Below are positions 51,096 to 60,349 of a stretch of DNA of 64,000 nt, piece by piece. Under the pieces are notes generated by a model. The model made no database searches. It saw only the letters and a program-made list of their open reading frames with translations, and was not told where the DNA came from. The DNA lies in NCBI GenBank assembly GCA_947624975.1, contig CANQMP010000005.1:1-64000 (forward strand), written 5' to 3'. The stretch comes from Candidatus Gastranaerophilales bacterium (GTDB lineage: Bacteria; Cyanobacteriota; Vampirovibrionia; Gastranaerophilales; Gastranaerophilaceae). How positions within the stretch are numbered: the stretch's first letter is position 1; each line of letters starts with the position of its first letter. A program made the translations under genes and the position numbers.

Positions 51096-52565
51096 TTAGT
51101 TTTCCTTTACCGTCCAAAAACTCGGTTGAAGCATAACCAAAAACGGTATTAATTCAAGCCTTCCGACGAGCATATTTATTATGAAAATTACTTTGGTAAC
51201 GATATGAACATTGTCAAAATTCGTCATCGGGCCTGTTGCCGATGTCATGGCGGGTCCGATGTTTCCGAGCGAAGAAATCGCACCCGTCAAACCGACCGCA
51301 CTGTTATGTTCGACTAAAGACATTAACACAGCCGTTACGGCGAAAATAAAAAAGTAGAAAAATACAAAAACAACAATTTGTTTTGTAACTTCTGACGGAA
51401 CAGTTTTGTTTTCAAGTTTTATATTAAATATAGCGTTAGGGTGAAGTATTTTTGAAATCTCGCTTTTCATTGATTTAATGACTACGAGCCAGCGTGCCAT
51501 TTTTATGCCGCCTCCTGCCGAACTTGCACATGAACCCATAAACATTACCAAAAACAAAAGAAGTTCCGATGTATAATTCCACTTTGAAAAGTCCAAACTT
51601 GCAAATCCCGTTGAAGTTGTGACACTTACCACCTGAAATAAAGCATCCGTTATATTTTTATACAGTTGATGTTGGTTGTTAACGCAGAGTGACACGGTAA
51701 TCAACCCGGCCATCAGCAAAACCGCAAATAAATACACCCTGAATTCCTCATTTTTAAACAGTAAAAGAGGATTTTTACGTAAAAATACCCGATATTGCAG
51801 GTTAAAACTTACTCCCGCAAGAAACATAAAGGTTATTATAATCCATGTTATGCAGTTTGAGTTATAACCGCTTATGCTGTTAGGATGCGGAGAAAATCCG
51901 CCTGCGGAAATTGTTGAAAGCGAGTTGCAAAGTGCATCAAATCCAGGCATGCCTGCCCAAATTAAAAGCACTATTTCAAGTAACGTTAAGCCTGCATATA
52001 TGAGCCAAAGTGAAGATGCCGTGTTTTTAATCCTCGGGGTGAATTTTTCCTCCGTAGGCCCGGGGGCTTCCGCGAAAAACATCTGTCTGCCCGCTACCGC
52101 AAACTGAGGCAATATAGCGATAAACAGGACGATTATTCCCAAACCGCCCAGCCACTGTGTAAACGAACGCCAGAAGAAAAGTGCGTTCGGATAATCAAAA
52201 TGCGTGAATATGGTTGCTCCCGTCGTGGTTATCCCTGACACAGCCTCAAAAAGAGCGTTTATCGGTGAAAAACCGTAGAATAAATACGGTATTGCGGAAA
52301 TTACACCGAAAATTACCCATGAAAAGGCGACAATAAACAACGCTTCGGCTTTTTTGATATCGTTAAGGTTTTCCAAAGACGTTGCATCGGGAACCGCTTT
52401 TCTGAAAAAATATCCCAAACCCGCAGAAATTAACGATGCCGTAATAAAGGGCGGAATTGAAGCGTAATCCCCGTAAAACAGGGCAACAAGTATCGGTGTT
52501 AATATTACCGGCCCTATATAAATCATCGTTAAACCTATTGCATTTGCAAGATAATTTAAACGCAT
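51096..52565 (-). CDS. TrkH-type potassium uptake channel
   Basis: 489 residues, integral membrane. Four pore loops with filter glycines are visible: TTTGATIF, TISAGGFS, TSTGFASL and GNIGPAMT, each between two helices. Works with TrkA in K+ uptake at the inner membrane. Its first codon directly follows the stop of the trkA gene, so the pair is an operon. Confidence 0.93.
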   Translation of the reverse strand: MRLNYLANAIGLTMIYIGPVILTPILVALFYGDYASIPPFITASLISAGLGYFFRKAVPDATSLENLNDIKKAEALFIVAFSWVIFGVISAIPYLFYGFSPINALFEAVSGITTTGATIFTHFDYPNALFFWRSFTQWLGGLGIIVLFIAILPQFAVAGRQMFFAEAPGPTEEKFTPRIKNTASSLWLIYAGLTLLEIVLLIWAGMPGFDALCNSLSTISAGGFSPHPNSISGYNSNCITWIIITFMFLAGVSFNLQYRVFLRKNPLLLFKNEEFRVYLFAVLLMAGLITVSLCVNNQHQLYKNITDALFQVVSVTTSTGFASLDFSKWNYTSELLLFLVMFMGSCASSAGGGIKMARWLVVIKSMKSEISKILHPNAIFNIKLENKTVPSEVTKQIVVFVFFYFFIFAVTAVLMSLVEHNSAVGLTGAISSLGNIGPAMTSATGPMTNFDNVHIVTKVIFIINMLVGRLELIPFLVMLQPSFWTVKEN

Positions 52566-53906
52566 CTACTTCACCTTAAAAAATTCTTTTATTTCATCTG
52601 CGAATTCGGATGTCGTGAATGTAATAAGCACATCTCCGGTTTTAATTACGCTGCTGCCTTTCGGGATTATAACATTATTTTTTCGCTGAATTACTCCGAT
52701 GATTGCTCTTGCGGGAAACTGTAATTCCATAATCATTTTCCCGTCAAACTCCGGTAAAACGCTGATTTCCAAAACTTCACCCTGTCCTTGTTCAACAGTG
52801 GCAAGGATATCAACGTCATTTTCCTGCAAATCATTTCTTACTTCGTTTATTGCGGAAGTTTTTGATGATATTGCAATATCTATTCCGACCTTTTCGAAAA
52901 GCGGAATGTTTAAAACCTTTGCGGCACGTGCTATTACACGCTTAACGCCGAGTTGTTTCGCAAGAAGTGAGCATAAAAGGTTTCTCTCATCGTTTTTGGT
53001 AACGCTCACAACAACATCGCAGTTTCCGATATCTTCTTCATCAAGAAGCTTCAAGTCCGTGCCGTCGCCATTGATTACGAGTGTGTTTGAAAGTTCTTCC
53101 GCCAAATATTCACATCTTGAATAATCTTTTTCGATAATTTTCGTTTTAATTTTCACCGTTTCAAACGTTTTGGCAAGCATAGCACCGACATTTCCACCGC
53201 CTATTATTGCGGCTGATTTTACGGTTTCTTTTTCGTGGAAAAATGTTCCCGCTAAGATGTCCAGCGAATGAGATGTTCCCATAAAAATTAATTTATCATC
53301 TTCAAGAATTTCGGTTTCACCGTTCGGGATAAAAAGCTTGCACTCCCTTGTCAAACCGACCATAAGCGTATCTTTTGTAAATCCGCATTCTTTTACTTTT
53401 TTGCCGACAATGGAAAAATGAGGCTTAACCTTGAATTCCACAAGCCTTGCTCTGCCGTCTGCGAAATTTTCAACATCAAGTGCGTGGGCAACGGTTACTA
53501 TACGGAAAATTTCCTGAGTTAAAAGTTCTTCCGGCCAAATTATATAATCAATGAAAAATTCGCAGAAACTCTCGCTTTCACGTTCAAAATTCAATGTGTT
53601 TTTGTATTCTTCTTTACTTACGAAACAAATTGTCTTAACCCCGCTGAGTTTTTTAGCGGAAAGACAGGCTACAATGTTAGCTTCATCAACATTTGTGCAG
53701 GCTATAAATATGTCCGCATTTTTTATATCTGCGTTTTTTAAAACGTTAACATCGGATGCGTTGCCTTGAACAAAGCTTATATCAAGCTTGTTAAACTCAT
53801 CTGTTCTGTTTTCTTCTTTATCTATTATAGTTATATCGTGGTCTTCAAAAAACTCGGTTGCCAAAAGGCATCCTATTTCCGTTGCTCCGTAAATTACTAT
53901 ATTCAT
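52566..53906 (-). CDS. trkA: TrkA, NAD-binding potassium uptake regulator
   Basis: 446 residues with two RCK halves. The first Rossmann site begins VIYGATEIGCLLATEF, the second AIIGGGNVGAMLAKTF, each followed by a C-terminal RCK lobe. It gates TrkH in response to NADH/ATP binding. Its ATG lies seven bases below a perfect -10 box, so it may be made from a leaderless mRNA. It is upstream of trkH and abuts it. Confidence 0.94.
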   Translation of the reverse strand: MNIVIYGATEIGCLLATEFFEDHDITIIDKEENRTDEFNKLDISFVQGNASDVNVLKNADIKNADIFIACTNVDEANIVACLSAKKLSGVKTICFVSKEEYKNTLNFERESESFCEFFIDYIIWPEELLTQEIFRIVTVAHALDVENFADGRARLVEFKVKPHFSIVGKKVKECGFTKDTLMVGLTRECKLFIPNGETEILEDDKLIFMGTSHSLDILAGTFFHEKETVKSAAIIGGGNVGAMLAKTFETVKIKTKIIEKDYSRCEYLAEELSNTLVINGDGTDLKLLDEEDIGNCDVVVSVTKNDERNLLCSLLAKQLGVKRVIARAAKVLNIPLFEKVGIDIAISSKTSAINEVRNDLQENDVDILATVEQGQGEVLEISVLPEFDGKMIMELQFPARAIIGVIQRKNNVIIPKGSSVIKTGDVLITFTTSEFADEIKEFFKVK

Positions 53907-53913
53907 AGTTGTG

Positions 53914-53942
53914 ATTATATATTAAGTAAATTTTTTTTACAA
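53914..53942 (-). promoter_or_regulatory. trkA promoter, leaderless type
   Basis: Minus strand TTGTAA (53942-53937), 17-base spacer, TATAAT (53919-53914), seven bases before the ATG at 53906. Confidence 0.6.
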
Positions 53943-53961
53943 GTTTTGTTATCTTTAAGAA

Positions 53962-54231
53962 TTATTTAAAGAGAAGCAATATGTAAATAATCAGATAATT
54001 AATAATCTGAAGTGCAATTATCGCAATAATGGGTGAAAAATCCAGCCCGCCGATGGGCGGAACTATCGAACGGAAAAGGTTAAGATACATATCAGTAACC
54101 TCTTTAACGAACGCAAACGGCTGTTTATACCAATCAACCGACGGCACAAAGCTCAAAAGACATCTGACAAGTATCAGCCAAAAGTACAGTTGAAAAAAGC
54201 TGTTTACAACAAATATCAGGTTGTTAATCAT
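53962..54231 (-). CDS. YggT family membrane protein
   Basis: 89 residues with two transmembrane helices (about 5-27 and 65-85) and the PIGGLDFSPIIAIIALQ pattern between, as in YggT/Ycf19 proteins. AGGAG precedes the ATG; it lies nine bases after mtnP. Relatives are linked to cell division site placement, osmotic response or photosystem assembly; the role here is unknown. Confidence 0.88.
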   Translation of the reverse strand: MINNLIFVVNSFFQLYFWLILVRCLLSFVPSVDWYKQPFAFVKEVTDMYLNLFRSIVPPIGGLDFSPIIAIIALQIINYLIIYILLLFK

Positions 54232-54240
54232 ATTTTTCTC

Positions 54241-55044
54241 CTACATTTGCGAACTTTTCTTGGTATTCGCACAGTTACAATTTTCCCTTGCGGACGGAAT
54301 ATTTTCAATCATCCTGAATAACAGATTTTTAAGATTAGCCAAATTTGAATTAAACACTTCAATAACTTCATGGTGTGAAACGGGCGGCACATCACCGACA
54401 AGTCCGGCGTCATAATCAGTTATCAAAGAGATATTCAAAGGACACATATCCATTTCCTTAACAAGGTAAGCTTCGGGGAAAGCCGTCATGTTAATAACTT
54501 CCCAGCCCTGATTTGTAAAGAATTTTGATTCCGCTTTTGTTGAAAAACGCGGGCCGTTTATGACAACGACTGTACCTTGTTCATGAACGGTTATACCCAA
54601 ATCTTTTGCCGTTTTAATTGCAAGAGAACGAAGTTCGGGACAGTAAGTTTCCGCTGCCGACGGGTGAGTAACTATCGGACCTTCAAAGAAAGTCGATTTT
54701 CTTCCGTCTGTCCAATCCACAAACTGGTCGCAGATAACAAAATCACCGGGTTTGATGTGTTTTTGCAAGCTTCCTGCCGCACAGGGAGAAATTACCCTTT
54801 CGCAGCCAACAGATTTCATTGCCCAAACATTTGCTCTGTAGTTAAGCAAATGCGGTAATATTGTGTGATTTCTGCCATGTCTTGGCATAAAAGCAACTTT
54901 ATGAGAGCCTATTTGACCGATAAAAAGATTATCACTCGGCATTCCGTAAGGCGTTTCAACCCTTACTTCTTCAATATTATCCAAAAATTTGTAAAATCCC
55001 GAACCGCCAAATACACCGATATCTGCTAATTTTTTGTTGTCCAT
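54241..55044 (-). CDS. mtnP: S-methyl-5'-thioadenosine phosphorylase
   Basis: 267 residues, type 2 phosphorylase (MTAP/PNP family). Visible: GVFGGSGFYKFL, RHGRNHTILPH, the C-terminal TKAESKF and NMTAFPEAYLVKEMDMCPLN. It cleaves MTA, a polyamine and methyl-transfer by-product, to adenine and methylthioribose 1-phosphate. AAGGATGG precedes the ATG. The rest of the methionine salvage pathway is not in the window; a guanosine/adenosine phosphorylase role cannot be excluded. Confidence 0.92.
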   Translation of the reverse strand: MDNKKLADIGVFGGSGFYKFLDNIEEVRVETPYGMPSDNLFIGQIGSHKVAFMPRHGRNHTILPHLLNYRANVWAMKSVGCERVISPCAAGSLQKHIKPGDFVICDQFVDWTDGRKSTFFEGPIVTHPSAAETYCPELRSLAIKTAKDLGITVHEQGTVVVINGPRFSTKAESKFFTNQGWEVINMTAFPEAYLVKEMDMCPLNISLITDYDAGLVGDVPPVSHHEVIEVFNSNLANLKNLLFRMIENIPSARENCNCANTKKSSQM

Positions 55045-55107
55045 GTTGCCATCCTTTCGTTTATAAAAAATATACCATAGTATCTTTTAAAAATAAAGAT
55101 AAATTCT

Positions 55108-55683
55108 TTAAATTTTTACGGCACCTTGCCTGAATATTCGGAGTTCATCTCCAAAAACGCCTGCTACCGTCGATTCCAAACCTTTACATTCAAATCCGTA
55201 ATCAGGCACAACCAAATCAACGAATTCCGCCATATTTTCACATGCCTGCTCATAAGTTTTTGCACTGGGTTGATGCGAAAGGTTTGCACTTGTGGTTGCA
55301 AGCACATTCCCCGGTGTGGCCTCACAAATACTTTTGAAAACTTCGTTGTCGGGAACTCTTATTCCGACGGTCTTTAATCCTGAAGTTACGTAATCGGGAG
55401 TTTTGTCGCTTTTTTCTGTCACAATGGTTAAAGCTCCGGGAAAATATTCCTTAATAAGTCTGCATCCGACTTTCGGAACAGGTTTTACATAATCCAGCAG
55501 ATGATAAGTTTCACTTGACATTAAAATCAACGGCTTGTACTGCTCACGTTTTTTTATCTCGTAAATTTTTTTAACGGCTTTCTCTGAATTTGGCAGACAC
55601 CCGAGCCCCCAGACAGTGTCCGTTACAAATGCGATTACGCCGTCGTTTTCAAGAATTTCTTTTATATTTTCATTTATAATCAT
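55108..55683 (-). CDS. tsaC: threonylcarbamoyl-AMP synthase
   Basis: 191 residues, Sua5/YrdC/YciO fold. The residues VAFVTDTVWGLGC, KPLILM and ARVPDNEVF-like VPDN followed by ATTSANLSHQPSA are characteristic. It makes threonylcarbamoyl-AMP for t6A37 of tRNA. It overlaps murJ by four bases, so the two are coupled. Confidence 0.9.
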   Translation of the reverse strand: MIINENIKEILENDGVIAFVTDTVWGLGCLPNSEKAVKKIYEIKKREQYKPLILMSSETYHLLDYVKPVPKVGCRLIKEYFPGALTIVTEKSDKTPDYVTSGLKTVGIRVPDNEVFKSICEATPGNVLATTSANLSHQPSAKTYEQACENMAEFVDLVVPDYGFECKGLESTVAGVFGDELRIFRQGAVKI

Positions 55684-57242
55684 TTACCTATCCTTTTCAA
55701 AGCTCTGTTATAAAGTTCGGCCGCATAATCCATTTTGAATAACAGATTTAAACTTGTGTAGCTCAACAAACAAACCAAAGCAACCGCACATATTCTGAGT
55801 AAGCCAACCGGCATGAATTTTGCACATCCGAAACACAAGCCTAATGATATTACACCTGCAATAAGCATTTTTAAAAGGTTTTTGAATAATTCGGCATAAT
55901 CCATTCTGATTTTTTTTGAAATAAATATTCCGAGAATTATTGCGTTAAACAGTGTTACAAGCGAGGTCGAAAGCATTATGCCGCCGACTCCCATGCCCAT
56001 TTTTACAATAAATATAAAGTTGAATAAATATTTTAGAATAATTGACAAAAACGCAACCGTGAAAGGTGTTTTGGAATCGTTAAACGAATAATAAACTCTT
56101 GTTATTGAATCTCTGAAAACGTAAGGCAATATGGATAAAGACAAGAACCATAAAGCTTCCGTCACCATAACCGTTGCGGTTTGGTCAAACGCACCTCGTT
56201 CAAATATGATTTTTACCGCATCATATCCGACAGTTAAAATTCCTATTATAATTGGAATTGACGCAAAAAAGAGAACTCCGACGCCTTTATTAAAGTATTT
56301 TTTTATCCCGTCCAAATCGTTTTCGGCTACAAGTCTTGAAAATATAGGGAACAACGGTACTAAAAATGCCGTAACAAGAATTCCCACGGGAAATTGGAAT
56401 ACTCTGTTTGCGTAACCGACGGCTGTCCAAGCACCTTCGGAAATTGACGACGTAAAAAACATATCGACGTAAATGTGAATTTGTCCGACTGTTGAACTTA
56501 GTATTGCGGGAAACAAAAGCTCATTTATTGCTTTAAAATTTGGGTTGTTCACGAAATCAAAATTCGGTTTCCACCTGAAACCCAGTTTTCTGACGTTGGG
56601 GTATTGAATTATGAGCTGTAAAACAGCACCGAGTGTTGTCGCCCAGCAAAGTGCATAGCCCTTAGAGTCATCGGGAACGGCTATTACAACACCGATTATT
56701 GCCGCACTCATTATTATCGGCGAAAGGTTTGGAAGCATAAACTGCTTATAAATTATCAGTATTCCGTAATAAATTCCGACAATTCCGCCCGTTACAAGCA
56801 AAGGCGTCATGATTTTCAAATGTTCTGCGGCAAGAGAAATCATCTCTGCCGAACCGCCCGAAATTATCCAGCCCATAACCTGACGGGAATATACAAACAT
56901 TAAAATCGACAACGCTACAAAAAATATCGTGGTAGCGGTCATAAAAGTTGAATACAGTTTATTGACATTTTGGGGCGGATTTTCTTTTAAAGATGGTATC
57001 AGTTTTGAGAAAACTGCAACGGTTGCACTGTGAAAAGGCCCGCCAACACCGCCTAAAAGTATCAATGAAAGCGACGGGATTTGATATGCGTAATAATATG
57101 CGTCAGATACCATTGATGCTCCGTAGTAATTTGCTATGACAATATCTCTTATAAAGCCGATTAACTTGCTTATAACGGTTACTGCCGCAATTATCCATGC
57201 CGCTTTCAATACTGATGTTGTTTTATCTTCAAATGTTTCCAA
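55680..57242 (-). CDS. murJ: lipid II flippase MurJ
   Basis: 520 residues, MviN/MurJ family with about 14 membrane helices (SLIGFIRDIVIANYYGAS, ATVAVFSKLIPSLKENP, YVFRDSITRVYYSFND). It flips lipid II for peptidoglycan synthesis. Start TTG at 57242 with AGGAAAAAG seven to eight bases upstream. It precedes tsaC and follows spoIID-like gene 2 with 17 bases in between. Confidence 0.94.
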   Translation of the reverse strand: METFEDKTTSVLKAAWIIAAVTVISKLIGFIRDIVIANYYGASMVSDAYYYAYQIPSLSLILLGGVGGPFHSATVAVFSKLIPSLKENPPQNVNKLYSTFMTATTIFFVALSILMFVYSRQVMGWIISGGSAEMISLAAEHLKIMTPLLVTGGIVGIYYGILIIYKQFMLPNLSPIIMSAAIIGVVIAVPDDSKGYALCWATTLGAVLQLIIQYPNVRKLGFRWKPNFDFVNNPNFKAINELLFPAILSSTVGQIHIYVDMFFTSSISEGAWTAVGYANRVFQFPVGILVTAFLVPLFPIFSRLVAENDLDGIKKYFNKGVGVLFFASIPIIIGILTVGYDAVKIIFERGAFDQTATVMVTEALWFLSLSILPYVFRDSITRVYYSFNDSKTPFTVAFLSIILKYLFNFIFIVKMGMGVGGIMLSTSLVTLFNAIILGIFISKKIRMDYAELFKNLLKMLIAGVISLGLCFGCAKFMPVGLLRICAVALVCLLSYTSLNLLFKMDYAAELYNRALKRIGK

Positions 57243-57259
57243 TCTTTTTCCTGCAATTC

Positions 57260-58978
57260 TTATTCAAACCAGTTTCTGTCCTCACGTTTTTTAACCAGTT
57301 CGACGTACAATCTTAAACCTTTATTAGAGCTGTTTTCAAAGTCGGGCGAACTGAAAATAATTGAATTTCGACCTTTTTGAATAAAGTTTGAAATATCAAT
57401 TTCAACATATCTTTTATGTCCGAGCAAATCTTTCGGCAAATCAAAAATCTTTTCACGCCCGTTTATGTCCGCTTTAATTTGATTAACTCCGAATTTATTG
57501 TCAATAATGATTTTAGCGTACTTATCGGGTGCAAAGAAGTTTTGTTCGGCGGTCATTTGTGCATTGTTTGAGGAGATTATAACGGGTTTTGTGCCGAGCG
57601 TAATTCCTGTATAATAGTGCTGTAAAATGTTATCGTATGGTTTATGCAGTTCCGAACCCATAAATCCCGCACCGTACTGGCTCATGCCTGCACCATGCCC
57701 GAAACCGCCTCCGTAAACTTTGAAAATTTGATTATTGCTTTCATCTTGTGTAATTTCAAAAACAGCGTTTGCACTCGGTAAAGCTTTGCCTTTATTTATG
57801 AAAAGCCTTCTTATAACGAGTTCTTTGGATACTTTGTAGGTTTGTGAAGGTGTTACGATTTCAAGTTCAATGATTTTGCCCGACTCACCGCGTTTTAAAA
57901 CGTTGATTTCGGTTATATCGTCGAGTGTGTCGCCTTTGCGGAAAGCGGGTTTTACAAAACCCGTTGCGGACTGTGCGGGCATGGTTGTCAAAAGTGCCTG
58001 TTTAAGCTCGTCAGCTGTCCATTCACGCTCCCATCTGTAGTAAGGCGAGCGGATGTCATAGGAATCGGGCTTGGATTTGTAGTATTCTTTGGCATCTTCT
58101 TCTTTATTCAGCGGAGTTTGACTAATCAAATCAGGTTGTGCGATTAAATATGGCTTTCCTTTTGACGGAAATTCTTTTGTATTCGGGTCAGAAAACACAT
58201 TTGAAAAGCTTTCGGTGTAGCCGCCCGCGGTTGAAGAATATTGTGCAAGGATTAATTCCCAGTTATACAGAACGACAACGCCTTCAGTTTCTTTTACGGC
58301 TATGTCGGAGAGTGTTTTTTCCGTGTTTGCCCCGAAATAAACCTGACTTGCGACACTGTCGACGACATCGTAATTCGGAGAAGATTTTGTTCTGGGGGAA
58401 AGAACGTAATTTCTTGCCGCAACACTTTGTGCTTTCAGTGCTTCAAGCCCGAATGCAACGGGCATTTCGTTCGGGACAACACCTTTCAGGTAGTCTTCAA
58501 CCTCTATCATATTTACAAGATTAAATCCGTCATTGCACTTTTTGAGTTCAAATGCACCGTGATAGAGGGCTTGTTTGCCAGCACGTTTCAGACCCGCAAC
58601 GCCTAAAAGCCCGTAGTTGCTGGTTATTTGTACGGGGCCTGCGACTTTTTCGGGGCTTGAACTTTCATCGGAGTATATATTAAACATGCCGTCAAAAGTT
58701 ATTCTGATGTTTTTGTCGGGTGCAAAGTTTGCGATAAGCATTCCGTTGTCGTAAATTTGCGTGTCGCCCGTCCCGAAAACCGTTATTTCTTTGTATTTAT
58801 AGTTTGAAAAATTTGTATTACCTATTCCGACTCGCACGACTTCTGAGGAAGGTTTTGTGTTTATCGTATTTTCTGCCTCTTTAACGGCATCAACAACCGA
58901 CTGCGGAAAACGAACGAAACATTCTCCGACTGATGTTAAGAATATTGCTGTTATAACTAAGCATAAGAAAAATCTCAT
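57260..58978 (-). CDS. SpoIID/LytB-domain secreted protein 2
   Basis: 572 residues. A signal peptide (1-20) is followed by an N-terminal part with SH3b-like beta strands and the SpoIID domain (VVPNEMPVAFGLEALKAQSV, DSVASQVYFG, GGFGHGAGMSQYGAGFMG). The C-terminal 130 residues are beta-rich. A lytic transglycosylase acting on peptidoglycan is inferred, fitting its operon with murJ. The catalytic glutamate position (PNEMP) is intact. Start ATG lies six bases below a perfect -10 box. Confidence 0.88.
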   Translation of the reverse strand: MRFFLCLVITAIFLTSVGECFVRFPQSVVDAVKEAENTINTKPSSEVVRVGIGNTNFSNYKYKEITVFGTGDTQIYDNGMLIANFAPDKNIRITFDGMFNIYSDESSSPEKVAGPVQITSNYGLLGVAGLKRAGKQALYHGAFELKKCNDGFNLVNMIEVEDYLKGVVPNEMPVAFGLEALKAQSVAARNYVLSPRTKSSPNYDVVDSVASQVYFGANTEKTLSDIAVKETEGVVVLYNWELILAQYSSTAGGYTESFSNVFSDPNTKEFPSKGKPYLIAQPDLISQTPLNKEEDAKEYYKSKPDSYDIRSPYYRWEREWTADELKQALLTTMPAQSATGFVKPAFRKGDTLDDITEINVLKRGESGKIIELEIVTPSQTYKVSKELVIRRLFINKGKALPSANAVFEITQDESNNQIFKVYGGGFGHGAGMSQYGAGFMGSELHKPYDNILQHYYTGITLGTKPVIISSNNAQMTAEQNFFAPDKYAKIIIDNKFGVNQIKADINGREKIFDLPKDLLGHKRYVEIDISNFIQKGRNSIIFSSPDFENSSNKGLRLYVELVKKREDRNWFE

Positions 58979-58984
58979 AACTTA

Positions 58985-59012
58985 ATTATATGACAAACTT
59001 TGTTCAAATCAA
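58985..59012 (-). promoter_or_regulatory. promoter of spoIID-like gene 2, leaderless type
   Basis: Minus strand TTGATT (59012-59007), 16-base spacer, TATAAT (58990-58985), six bases before the ATG at 58978. The -35 lies within the 3' end of the upstream XRE-like gene. Confidence 0.6.
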
Positions 59013-59236
59013 TGCCAATTTGAGCGCGGTTTAAATATGATGTCATATCCGAGTTCATCTGCAATTTCAATTACTTCATTAAAGGAAATTGTTCCGCGTG
59101 AAAGTTTATGCGAAAGACTGCTTGTCGAAATTTTTTTACCATTTTTTTTTAACATTCGTTTTGCATAGTCCTCGTATGTTATGCCCCGCCACGTAAACAG
59201 TGTTTTTATGCGTTCTTTAATTTTCTTATTTTCCAT
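59009..59236 (-). CDS. small XRE-like DNA-binding protein
   Basis: 75 residues from the ATG at 59236 (the longer frame starting 59293 lies on the divergent promoter). The sequence KERIKTLFTWRGITYEDYAK, then KISTSSLSHKLSRGTISFNE is a helix-turn-helix with helix 3 SSLSHKLSRG. Divergent from the methyltransferase gene, with a perfect inverted repeat GTCATGATTATGAC (59289-59302) in between that could be its operator. It may repress both. Confidence 0.75.
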   Translation of the reverse strand: MENKKIKERIKTLFTWRGITYEDYAKRMLKKNGKKISTSSLSHKLSRGTISFNEVIEIADELGYDIIFKPRSNWH

Positions 59237-59288
59237 ATATCTAATAATAATTACAATTTGCCAAATATTGACATTCATTGACGAATAT

Positions 59289-59302
59289 GTCATGATTATG
59301 AC
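59289..59302. promoter_or_regulatory. inverted repeat, possible operator
   Basis: GTCAT and ATGAC arms separated by GATT, between the XRE-like gene and the methyltransferase gene. Additional TTGAC half-sites lie nearby at 59266-59280. Confidence 0.45.
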
Positions 59303-59329
59303 GTATTTGTAATATTAAGGAGATTATTT

Positions 59330-60304
59330 ATGTCAACTGTTTGTATGGAAAAAACGGGGTTTGAAATAATTGATTCTACAAAAGAAGAAATTAGTATATT
59401 AAATTCCATTGATGATTATTATGTAAAATATTCCGAAATGTCACAGCATGACAGAGATTTTTTCAATTCTGTTTTGTTAAGGAAAAAACCGAAAAAAATT
59501 CTTGAAATCGGTGTAGCGAAGGGAGCATCATCAGTCATTATTTTGAATGCAATAAAAGATATTGAAGGCGCTCATTTGTATTCTTGTGACTATAGTGAAG
59601 ATTGTTACAATTTATCGGGAAAGAAAACAGGTTTTGTAGTTGATAATTATCCTGATTTGGCTGAAAAACAGACTTTATATACAGGCGGTCTGACATCCGA
59701 TTTTATTGATGAAATTGACGGTGATATTGATTTATGTTTTATAGACACAATGCATGTATGTCCGGGTGAAATATTGGATTTCCTGCTTATTTATCCATAT
59801 TTGAAACCCGATGCAACAATAATACTTCATGATATAAATTTACAAATGGTGAAGTCTAATTACCCGAATTTTCATGCAACTAATATATTATTTAGTGTAT
59901 TATCGGGTAAAAAGCTTTTACCTCCGCTTGTTTCGCATGAATCTTCGCTTGTAACCGATAAGCTTCCGAATATAGGCGCAATAGAATTGAATTCCGACAT
60001 AAATATACTTGATTTGTTTACAGTTCTTGGCATTCGTTGGAGTTACCGTCTGAAATCCGAAGAAATAAAAAATATCAAAAAACATTTCGCAAGGTTTTAT
60101 GATGAGTATTTATTGAAATATTTTGATGAAATTCTCCTGTATCAGGATTTTGCATTAAGTCACGATTCACGGGAAAAGAACTTTTTTAAAGATTTATTAA
60201 AAACAATATTTTCGGTAAGAAACGGCGTGAAATCGGATGAAAATTATAAACAAAAGATAATTACGTTTTTGGGTATAAAAGTTAGTGTCAAATTAAAAAG
60301 GTAA
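59330..60304 (+). CDS. class I SAM methyltransferase-like protein
   Basis: 324 residues; AAGGAG precedes the ATG. The SAM-binding glycine loop is ILEIGVAKGASSVIILNAI near residues 59-77, the second strand DIDLCFIDTMHVC, and motif ILHDIN follows. It belongs to the Methyltransf_24-type surface-polysaccharide methyltransferases. The last 30 residues (IFSVRNGVK then ITFLGIKVSVKLKR) form the same basic tail as the glycosyltransferase at 66. Likely O-methylates a sugar of the cell-surface polysaccharide; substrate unknown. Confidence 0.8.
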   Translation: MSTVCMEKTGFEIIDSTKEEISILNSIDDYYVKYSEMSQHDRDFFNSVLLRKKPKKILEIGVAKGASSVIILNAIKDIEGAHLYSCDYSEDCYNLSGKKTGFVVDNYPDLAEKQTLYTGGLTSDFIDEIDGDIDLCFIDTMHVCPGEILDFLLIYPYLKPDATIILHDINLQMVKSNYPNFHATNILFSVLSGKKLLPPLVSHESSLVTDKLPNIGAIELNSDINILDLFTVLGIRWSYRLKSEEIKNIKKHFARFYDEYLLKYFDEILLYQDFALSHDSREKNFFKDLLKTIFSVRNGVKSDENYKQKIITFLGIKVSVKLKR

Positions 60305-60314
60305 AATTTTTGTC

Positions 60315-60343
60315 TTGAAAAAGTTCTTTATTTCTAATATAAT
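60315..60343 (+). promoter_or_regulatory. kdsA promoter, leaderless type
   Basis: TTGAAA (60315-60320), 17-base spacer, TATAAT (60338-60343), six bases before the ATG at 60350. Start of transcription is predicted at the A of the ATG. Confidence 0.65.
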
Positions 60344-60349
60344 TTGCCT

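Noticed and set aside
53962-54231. Idea that the YggT gene marks a photosynthesis remnant
   Set aside because: YggT/Ycf19 proteins are found in many non-photosynthetic bacteria and nothing else here points to photosynthesis.
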